Source of the DNA: Bacillota bacterium
GTDB lineage: Bacteria > Bacillota > Bacilli > Paenibacillales > NBRC-103111
Direction of reading: 5' to 3'
DNA: 5,981 nt
Assembly: GCA_023391955.1 (NCBI GenBank)
Contig: JAEWAA010000091.1
Location: forward strand, 1 to 5,981
Under the pieces are notes generated by a model. That model made no database searches and was not told the origin of the DNA. It saw only the letters and a program-made list of their open reading frames with translations. A program made the translations under genes and the position numbers. How positions within the stretch are numbered: position 1 is the first letter of the stretch; every line of letters starts with the position of its first letter. Below, in pieces: positions 1 to 5,981 of this stretch.

Positions 1-3000
1 ATCTTCTCCTGCGCGTGATACATGAAGATGGTTCCATCCTTCATGCGCTGGGAGACGACCGCACGGGCCACGATGGCGCCGTTGGCGTTGTAGACTTCCA
101 CCCAGTCATTATCGACGATGCCGGCCCTTGCTGCATCCGGCTCCGAAATCCAGACAACCGGCCCGCCGCGATTGAGCGTCAGCATCAGGAGATTGTCCGT
201 ATAGGTGGAGTGGATGCCCCATTTCTGGTGCGGCGTGATGAAGTTCAGCACCAGATGCGGCTGGCCGTCCGCCTTTTCGCGGATTGCCGGGTTGACCGTC
301 TTGGTGTCGATGGGCGGGCGATAGACGCAGAAGCCCTCGCCGAAGGCGCGCATCCACAGATGATCCTGATAGAGCTGCTGACGGCCGGTCAGCGTGCGCC
401 ACGGGATCAGCTCATGGACGTTGGTATAGCCCGCATTATAGCAGACGGTTTCGGACTCGATGCCCGACCATGTGGGAGACGAGATAATCTTGCGCGGCTG
501 CGCAACAATATCGCGATAGCGAATCTTCTCATCTTCCTTGGGGATAGCCAGATGAGAATGGTCGCGGCCTGTGAATTTCGACAGCGCTTCCCATGCCTTG
601 ACCGCCACTTCGCCGTTGGTTTCCGGCGCGAGCGACAGAATAACCTCGGTTGCGTCAACGTCGGTATAGATGCGCGGGCGCCCCTCGCTCGCACCCGGCT
701 CATGCACCTTGCCATTCAGTTTGGCGAGCAGCTCGACCTCGTGTTCGGTATTCCACGAAATGCCCTTGCCGCCATTGCCCAGCTTGTCCAGGAGCGGCCC
801 GACGGAGGTATAGCGCTTGTAGAGGTTTGGATAATCGCGCTCCACAACCACAACCGAGGGCATTGTCTTGCCGGGGATTGGCTCGACTTCACCCTTCTTC
901 CAATCGAGGACCTCCTTAGGCTGCGCCAGCTCGCCCGCCGTGTCATGCAGGGTGGGCACGAGAACGATGTCCTTCTCGACGCCCAGCACTTCCGGCGCCA
1001 CTTCCGAGAACTTCCGGGCAATTCCCTTGAAGATTTCCCAGTCGCTCCGTGCTTCCCATGCCGGGTCGGCTGCGCTCGACAGCGGATGGATAAACGGATG
1101 CATGTCGGACGTATTGAGATCGTTCTTCTCGTACCAGGTGGCAGTCGGCAGAACGATATCGGAATAGACGCAAGTTGTGGACATGCGGAAATCAAGCGTA
1201 ACCAGAAGGTCGAGCTTTCCTTCGGGAGCATTCTCATGCCACACGGCCTCACGACTTTCCTGTGCGCCTTCCTGTCCCAGATCCTTGCCAAGCAGCCCGT
1301 TGGACGTGCCAAGCAGGTGTTTCAGAAAATACTCATGCCCCTTACCCGATGAGCCTAACAGGTTGGAACGCCAGACGAACATGTTGCGCGGCCAGTTGGC
1401 CTCGTGGTCCGGGTCCTCGCAGGACATGGTGATGGTGCCATTCTTCAGCGCATTCGCGATGAAGTCTTTCGGCTCCTTGCCCGATGCGGCTGCCTCCTTG
1501 GCAAGCTCCAGCGGGTTGGTCTGGAGCTGCGGCGCGGAGGGCAGCCAGCCCATGCGCTCGGCACGGATGTTGTAGTCGATCATCGTGCCTTCCCACGCGC
1601 CTTCGGGTGCGGTGGGCGAGAGAATGTCCTGCACCTTCACGGTCTCGTAGCGCCACTGATCGGTATGCGCATAGAAGAACGAGGTGGAGTTCATGTGGCG
1701 CGGCGGACGGCTCCAGTCGAGCGCGAAGGCAAGTGCTGTCCAGCCGGTCTGCGGACGCAGCTTTTCCTGCCCCACATAATGGCTCCAGCCGCCGCCAGAC
1801 TGACCGATACAACCGCACATCACCAGCATGTTGATGATGCCGCGATAGTTCATGTCCATGTGGTACCAGTGATTGAGACCGGCACCGAGAATAACCATGG
1901 AACGACCATTGGTCTTTTCGGCATTGGTTGCGAACTCGCGGGCGACAGCAATGATCTGGTCGCGGGGGACGCCGGTGATCTTCTCGGCCCAGGCCGGAGT
2001 GTATGGCAAGCCTTCGTCATAGGACTTGGCTGAGTTCTCATCGCCTAGCCCGCGATCCAAACCGTAATTGGCAGCAAACAGATCGAACACTGTTGCGACC
2101 AGCACCTCGCCCTTTTTCAGCTTGAGCTTGCGGGCCGGGACCTTGCGCACCAGCACGCTGTCATGGTCGGTGCCTTCGAAATAATCGTGCTCGCGATTGC
2201 CAAAATAAGGGAACGCCACATCGGCCACGGCATCGTGCGCGCCCGCCTCAATGAAACTCTTGGCGAGTTCCACATCCTTGCCCCGGCCATCCTTTTCTTC
2301 GAGGTTCCACTGGCCGTCATCGCCCCAGCGGAAGCCGATGGAGCCTTGCGGGGCAACATAGGCGCCTGATTTCCTGTCGAAAGCCACTGTCTTCCAGTCG
2401 GGATTGTTTGCTTCGCCCAGATCGTCCTTCAGGTCGGAGGCGCGCAGGAAGCGGTCCGGCACATAGCGTCCGTCTTTCTTCGTGAGCATGACCAGCATCG
2501 GGAAATCAGAATATTTACGGCAGTAATCCTCGAAATAGGGCACCTGCCGGTCGAGGTGATATTCGCGCAGGATCACATGGCCAAGCGCCATGGCAAGCGC
2601 GGCGTCGGTGCCCTGTTTCGGATGCAGCCACAGGTCGGAAAACTTCGCCGCCTCCGAATAATCGGGGGAGACCACAACCGACTTTGTGCCTTTGTAACGC
2701 ACTTCCGTGTAGAAATGCGCGTCCGGCGTGCGCGTCTGCGGTACATTGGAGCCCCAGAGCATCAGGAAACCCGCATTGTACCAGTCAGCCGATTCCGGCA
2801 CGTCGGTCTGTTCGCCCCACGTCATGGGTGAAGCGGGCGGCAGGTCACAATACCAGTCATAGAACGACATGCAGACGCCGCCGAGCAACGACAGGTAGCG
2901 CGAGCCCGCTGCATAGGACACCATCGACATGGCCGGGATCGGCGAGAATCCGATCACCCGGTCCGGCCCATAGGTCTTGGCCGTATAGGCGTTGGCCGCA

Positions 3001-3512
3001 GCGATGATCTCGTTGACCTCTTCCCACGTAGCGCGGACAAAACCACCAAGACCGCGCACCTTCATATAGTCGGCACGCTTGGCAGGGTCCTGTTGGATCG
3101 CTGCCCACGCCGCGACCGGCGTTTTCAAGGTACGCTCCCTGCGCCACAGCTTCAGGAGACGGGAGCGGATCAGCGGGTATTTCACACGATTGGCAGAATA
3201 GACATACCAGCTATAGCTTGCCCCGCGCGAACAGCCGCGCGGTTCGTGGTTCGGCAGATCGGCGCGGGTGCGCGGATAGTCGGTCTGCTGGGTTTCCCAG
3301 GTGATGATACCACCCTTGACATAGACCTTCCACGAGCAGGAGCCGGTGCAGTTCACGCCATGGGTGGAGCGGACAATCTTGTCGTGCTGCCAGCGCTTGC
3401 GATAGGCGTCTTCCCAGTCACGGTTTTCATTGGTCGTGACGCCATGGCCTTCCGAGAAGGTGCCGACATTCTTGCGCGCAAGAAAGTTCAGGCGATCGAG
3501 GAGTAGACTCAT
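1..3512 (-). CDS. narG: Respiratory nitrate reductase alpha subunit (3' end outside window)
   Basis: Catalytic subunit of the membrane-bound, cytoplasm-facing quinol:nitrate oxidoreductase NarGHI; it reduces nitrate to nitrite at a molybdenum bis-MGD (molybdopterin guanine dinucleotide) centre. From the ATG at 3512, 1170 codons read without a stop to the left edge. The protein aligns by eye along its whole length with E. coli NarG (1247 residues), so about 80 C-terminal residues are missing. The FS0 [4Fe-4S] ligands are all present: His51, Cys55, Cys59 (in STHGVNCTGSCSW) and Cys94 (EPRGCSRGAS). The molybdenum ligand Asp223 lies in SFYDWYCDLPPASP. Cofactor-pocket motifs include GFSPIPAMSMVSY at 188-200, WGSNVPQTRTPDAHF at 253-267, GAGLNHWYHMDMNYRG at 543-558, GQSGGGW at 570-576 and GQEKLRPQTGW at 581-591. 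The C-terminal dinucleotide-binding domain begins near 1086 (LNFITPHQKWGIHSTY) and is cut. The N-terminal TNENRDWEDAYRKRW matches the stretch read in other NarG proteins as a remnant twin-arginine signal, in the region bound by the chaperone NarJ; there is no cleavable signal peptide, consistent with a cytoplasmic location. No frameshift or missing key residue is seen, so the gene looks functional. The N-terminal two-thirds is more similar to E. coli than the segment at about 830-960. Confidence 0.97.
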   Translation of the reverse strand, partial: MSLLLDRLNFLARKNVGTFSEGHGVTTNENRDWEDAYRKRWQHDKIVRSTHGVNCTGSCSWKVYVKGGIITWETQQTDYPRTRADLPNHEPRGCSRGASYSWYVYSANRVKYPLIRSRLLKLWRRERTLKTPVAAWAAIQQDPAKRADYMKVRGLGGFVRATWEEVNEIIAAANAYTAKTYGPDRVIGFSPIPAMSMVSYAAGSRYLSLLGGVCMSFYDWYCDLPPASPMTWGEQTDVPESADWYNAGFLMLWGSNVPQTRTPDAHFYTEVRYKGTKSVVVSPDYSEAAKFSDLWLHPKQGTDAALAMALGHVILREYHLDRQVPYFEDYCRKYSDFPMLVMLTKKDGRYVPDRFLRASDLKDDLGEANNPDWKTVAFDRKSGAYVAPQGSIGFRWGDDGQWNLEEKDGRGKDVELAKSFIEAGAHDAVADVAFPYFGNREHDYFEGTDHDSVLVRKVPARKLKLKKGEVLVATVFDLFAANYGLDRGLGDENSAKSYDEGLPYTPAWAEKITGVPRDQIIAVAREFATNAEKTNGRSMVILGAGLNHWYHMDMNYRGIINMLVMCGCIGQSGGGWSHYVGQEKLRPQTGWTALAFALDWSRPPRHMNSTSFFYAHTDQWRYETVKVQDILSPTAPEGAWEGTMIDYNIRAERMGWLPSAPQLQTNPLELAKEAAASGKEPKDFIANALKNGTITMSCEDPDHEANWPRNMFVWRSNLLGSSGKGHEYFLKHLLGTSNGLLGKDLGQEGAQESREAVWHENAPEGKLDLLVTLDFRMSTTCVYSDIVLPTATWYEKNDLNTSDMHPFIHPLSSAADPAWEARSDWEIFKGIARKFSEVAPEVLGVEKDIVLVPTLHDTAGELAQPKEVLDWKKGEVEPIPGKTMPSVVVVERDYPNLYKRYTSVGPLLDKLGNGGKGISWNTEHEVELLAKLNGKVHEPGASEGRPRIYTDVDATEVILSLAPETNGEVAVKAWEALSKFTGRDHSHLAIPKEDEKIRYRDIVAQPRKIISSPTWSGIESETVCYNAGYTNVHELIPWRTLTGRQQLYQDHLWMRAFGEGFCVYRPPIDTKTVNPAIREKADGQPHLVLNFITPHQKWGIHSTYTDNLLMLTLNRGGPVVWISEPDAARAGIVDNDWVEVYNANGAIVARAVVSQRMKDGTIFMYHAQEK

Positions 3513-3520
3513 GATTTTAT

Positions 3521-3524
3521 CCTC
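3521..3524 (-). promoter_or_regulatory. Ribosome binding site of narG
   Basis: On the minus strand GAGG lies 8 bases before the ATG at 3512, an ordinary Shine-Dalgarno match and spacing. It sits within the 23-base gap (3513-3535) after the narK stop. The gap is too short for a terminator hairpin and none is visible, so narG translation probably initiates from this site on a narK-narG transcript. It supports the ATG at 3512 as the start, as does the match of the following residues to known NarG N-termini. Confidence 0.8.
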
Positions 3525-3535
3525 ACTTGATTTCT

Positions 3536-5981
3536 TCAGGCAGCGGCAGCGGCTTGTTTGCTGCGGTGCTCCACGTCATAGAGCAGGCCGCCTTTTCGGG
3601 TGTAGACGCCCCACGTGATGACGAGGCACGTCACGTAGAAGATCAGGAAGGCCCAAAGTGCCGCTTCCGGTCCGCCGGTCATGCTGATCGAGGTGCCGTA
3701 GCCCTTCGGGATGAAGAAGGCGCCGAAGGCAGCAATGGCCGAGGTGAAGCCGGTGATGGCAGCAGATTCCTTGTCCGCTTCATGACGGCGCTCTTCCGGA
3801 GTAGCGTTTGGCATCAGCCGTACCATTTCCTTCGACATGATCGCCGGGATCATCTGGAAGGTGGAGGCATTGCCGATACCAGTCGCGAAGAACAGCAGGA
3901 CGAAGGAAGCGAAGAAGCCCCAGAAAGCATTCGGCTGATCCTTGACGCCGACGAAGTACAGCACGCCAGCCACGCCGACCATCATCAGCACAAATGCCCA
4001 GATAGTGACGCGGCCCCCGCCATACTTGTCCGCCAGCCAGCCGGAACCCGACCGCGACAGCGCGCCGACCAGAGGCCCGAGAAAGGCGAACTGAAGCGCA
4101 TTCACTTCCGGGAACAGGATGTTGGTCAGAAGCGGGAAGCCAGCCGAGTAGCCAATGAAAGAGCCGAAAGTCCCCGTATAAAGCCAGCACATAATCCAGT
4201 TGTGCTTGCGGCGGAAAATGACGGCCTGGTCGGCAAACGAAGCCTTGGCCGACGCAATATCGTTCATGCCGAACCAATTGGCGAAAGCCGTGACGACGAT
4301 GAACGGCACGAAGAAAAAGCCGGCATTCTGCAACCAGAGCGGTGTGCTGCCGGCTTCGGTGGCAACCATTGCCGGATCACCGCCAAGCTTGCCGAATATA
4401 CCGGCAGTGATGACCAGCGGAACCACGAACTGCACGACGCTGACGCCAAGATTGCCGAGGCCCGCATTGAGCGCCGCCGCATTGCCCTTTTCATGCTTCG
4501 GGAAGAAGAACGAGATGTTGGACATGGAGGAGGCAAAATTGCCGCCACCGAAGCCACAGCACAGCGCCAGCAACAGGAAGATGAAGTAAGGCGTGTTCGG
4601 ATTCTGTACCGCATAGCCGATACCGATGGCCGGAATAACCAGCGACCAGGTCGTCAATGTCGTCCAAAGGCGTCCACCGAAGATCGGCACCATGAAGGAA
4701 TAGAAGATACGGAAGGTCGCGCCCGAAATGCCGGGGAGCGCTGCCAGCCAGAAGAGCTGGTCGGTCGTAAACTGGTAACCCACCAGCGGCAGCTTCGCCA
4801 CCACCACAGACCAGACCTGCCAGATGGCGAAGGACAGGAGAAGCGCCGGGATGGAGAGCCACAGATTGCGCTTCGCGATCTTCCTTCCCTTCTGTTCCCA
4901 GAAGGTTGGATCGTCCGGGCGCCAGTCGGTAAGGACGGAATCGCCCTTTGCCGGCTTGATTTCGGCCTTCTTCAGACCCTGCAATTCGGCGAAGGCCGGA
5001 AGCTCTTCCGTGGCCGTGCCTTGCGAGGCGCGTTCCATCTGGCGGATCGAGACATGCATCCACGCAAAGGAAACCGCAACGATCACAAACAGGAGCATGA
5101 AGCAGCTCGTCCAGAGGCCGGTCTGATCCAGCAGCACACCGAACAGGATCGGCAGGATAAAGCCACCAAGGCCACCGATCATACCAACGAGACCGCCGAC
5201 AGCGCCAACATTGCCTGGATAATAGACAGGGATGTGCTTGAAGACGGCTGCCTTGCCCAAAGCCATGAAAAAGCCGAGGATGAAAACCGTGATAGTGAAG
5301 CCGATCACGCCCATTTCGGCGTGGAAAGCCAGCGGACCGTTATCGCTCTGAATGACATAATCCGTCGGTGGATAAGACAGCACGAAGGTTGCGACCAGCG
5401 AAACGGCGAAGGTCCAGTACATGACCCGACGTGCGCCGTAGACATCCGAAAGATGTCCACCATAGGCGCGGAAAAGGCTGGCCGGGACGGAGAAGAACGC
5501 CGCGATTATGCCTGCGAGGCGAATATCGACGCCATAGACATGAATCAGATATTGCGGCAGCCACAGTGCAAGAGCCACGAAAGCGCCAAAGACGAAGAAA
5601 TAATACAGCGAGAAACGCCAGACCTGAATATTCTTCAGCGGCTCCAGCTCCATCAGGGTGCTGGTCGGTTTTTCGCCTTTGCGCCGACGCTCGACCAGAA
5701 CGGGATCATCGCTCGTGGTGAAATAGAAAATCAGCGCCATGACAACCATCGCAGCGGCCCAGATTTCGGCAACCGCATGCCAGCCCAGTGCAACCATGAC
5801 CATCGGCGCGAAGAACTTCGTCACCGCCGCGCCGACATTGCCCGCGCCAAAAACCCCAAGCGCGACACCCTGCTTTTCTGGCGGGTACCAGCGCGAGACA
5901 TAGGCGACGCCAACCGCGAAAGACCCGCCTGCCACGCCGACGCCCAGCGCTGCAATCAGCATCTGGGGATAGGTGGTGGCG
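3536..5981 (-). CDS. narK: Nitrate/nitrite transporter, NarK1-NarK2 fusion (5' end outside window)
   Basis: Inner-membrane MFS transporter of the NNP (nitrate/nitrite porter) family that imports nitrate and exports nitrite for respiratory nitrate reduction. The window shows 814 codons plus a TGA stop; the frame is still open at the right edge, so the first in-view ATG (5962) is internal. Numbering from that Met, two complete family signatures follow each other. Half 1 has the nitrate signature GAGNVGAAVTKFFAP at 39-53, a second Gly-rich signature at about 250-268 and the conserved Arg165 (LFRAYGG). Half 2 has Arg418 (GATFRIF), the signature GLGNLGVSVVQFVVP at 501-515, Arg637 (ALSRSGSG) and a second signature at about 736-753 ending FIPK. 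The Arg pairs match the substrate-binding arginines of Escherichia coli NarK (R89, R305); the first Arg of half 1 lies outside the window. By family knowledge NarK1 types are proton symporters and NarK2 types nitrate/nitrite exchangers, giving 24 membrane helices in the full fusion. I estimate 90-100 residues missing, so about 900 in all. The frame is intact and lies 23 bases ahead of narG, consistent with one transcript. Confidence 0.95.
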   Translation of the reverse strand, partial: ATTYPQMLIAALGVGVAGGSFAVGVAYVSRWYPPEKQGVALGVFGAGNVGAAVTKFFAPMVMVALGWHAVAEIWAAAMVVMALIFYFTTSDDPVLVERRRKGEKPTSTLMELEPLKNIQVWRFSLYYFFVFGAFVALALWLPQYLIHVYGVDIRLAGIIAAFFSVPASLFRAYGGHLSDVYGARRVMYWTFAVSLVATFVLSYPPTDYVIQSDNGPLAFHAEMGVIGFTITVFILGFFMALGKAAVFKHIPVYYPGNVGAVGGLVGMIGGLGGFILPILFGVLLDQTGLWTSCFMLLFVIVAVSFAWMHVSIRQMERASQGTATEELPAFAELQGLKKAEIKPAKGDSVLTDWRPDDPTFWEQKGRKIAKRNLWLSIPALLLSFAIWQVWSVVVAKLPLVGYQFTTDQLFWLAALPGISGATFRIFYSFMVPIFGGRLWTTLTTWSLVIPAIGIGYAVQNPNTPYFIFLLLALCCGFGGGNFASSMSNISFFFPKHEKGNAAALNAGLGNLGVSVVQFVVPLVITAGIFGKLGGDPAMVATEAGSTPLWLQNAGFFFVPFIVVTAFANWFGMNDIASAKASFADQAVIFRRKHNWIMCWLYTGTFGSFIGYSAGFPLLTNILFPEVNALQFAFLGPLVGALSRSGSGWLADKYGGGRVTIWAFVLMMVGVAGVLYFVGVKDQPNAFWGFFASFVLLFFATGIGNASTFQMIPAIMSKEMVRLMPNATPEERRHEADKESAAITGFTSAIAAFGAFFIPKGYGTSISMTGGPEAALWAFLIFYVTCLVITWGVYTRKGGLLYDVEHRSKQAAAAA
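4925..5050 (-). other. Interdomain linker of the NarK fusion
   Basis: This is the coding stretch for about residues 305-346 (counted from the Met at 5962), between the last helix of the NarK1-like half and the start of the NarK2-like half. It is polar and charged (many Glu, Lys, Gln and Ala), with no hydrophobic run long enough to cross a membrane. The motif TDWRPDDPTFWEQKGRKIAK that begins just after it resembles the usual N-terminus of stand-alone NarK2-type proteins, so the junction looks like an end-to-end gene fusion with a spacer. With 12 helices per half, the linker should lie in the cytoplasm. The boundaries are approximate, set by eye from hydrophobicity. Confidence 0.7.

Noticed and set aside
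716..1312. Minus-strand frame of 198 codons within narG that could suggest a broken or frameshifted gene.
   Set aside because: The narG frame is continuous through this region and matches NarG on both sides, so this is an alternative-phase reading and not a frameshift.
3093..3506. Plus-strand frame of 137 codons opposite the start of narG.
   Set aside because: It lies opposite the iron-sulphur cluster coding region, is in the same codon register as narG where stops are rare, and has no recognisable domain.
3527..3540. A TTGAT half-site beside the narK stop, resembling half of an FNR/NnrR-type box.
   Set aside because: The second half reads TCAGG instead of ATCAA at the required spacing, and the position overlaps the end of narK with no room for a promoter.
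3539..3553. Alternating GCC/GCT codons giving five alanines at the NarK C-terminus, a possible short repeat prone to slippage.
   Set aside because: Only two and a half copies of a 6-base unit; any change in copy number would stay in frame, so phase variation is not supported.
3780..4277. Minus-strand frame of 165 codons in another phase inside narK.
   Set aside because: It overlaps the strongly conserved second transporter half completely and shows no recognisable motif of its own; it is an off-frame shadow.

Overview
The window holds two genes, both on the minus strand and both cut by a window edge. Together they form the start of a respiratory nitrate reductase operon. Reading in the direction of transcription (right to left), the 3' part of narK (nitrate/nitrite transporter) is followed after 23 bases by narG, the catalytic alpha subunit of the membrane-bound nitrate reductase. 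narG runs off the left edge without a stop codon. By the usual nar gene order, narH, narJ and narI would be expected beyond position 1, and the narK start and operon promoter beyond position 5981, but neither is in view.

Layout: 5981..3536 is a transporter made of two fused MFS (major facilitator) units, a NarK1-like half and a NarK2-like half joined by a polar linker. 3535..3513 is a 23-base gap carrying the narG ribosome binding site. 3512..1 is narG, 1170 codons open without interruption, about 80 residues short of the usual C-terminus. There is no gene-free stretch longer than 300 bases and no sign of RNA genes, mobile elements or CRISPR.

The moderately high GC content, the codon preference for G/C in third positions with few TTA, CTA and TCA codons, and the double-length NarK next to narG suggest an alphaproteobacterium. 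A member of the Brucella/Ochrobactrum group fits well from memory of such operons, but this is an inference; the sequence alone does not settle the genus.

Function: the transporter brings nitrate into the cytoplasm (by proton symport and/or exchange for nitrite). NarG reduces it to nitrite at a molybdenum cofactor, using quinol electrons passed through NarH and NarI, and nitrite is exported again by the exchanger half. This is anaerobic or microaerobic energy metabolism. I found no undescribed system here. The most notable points are the NarK1-NarK2 fusion and a long antisense open frame over narG that is best explained as a codon-usage shadow.
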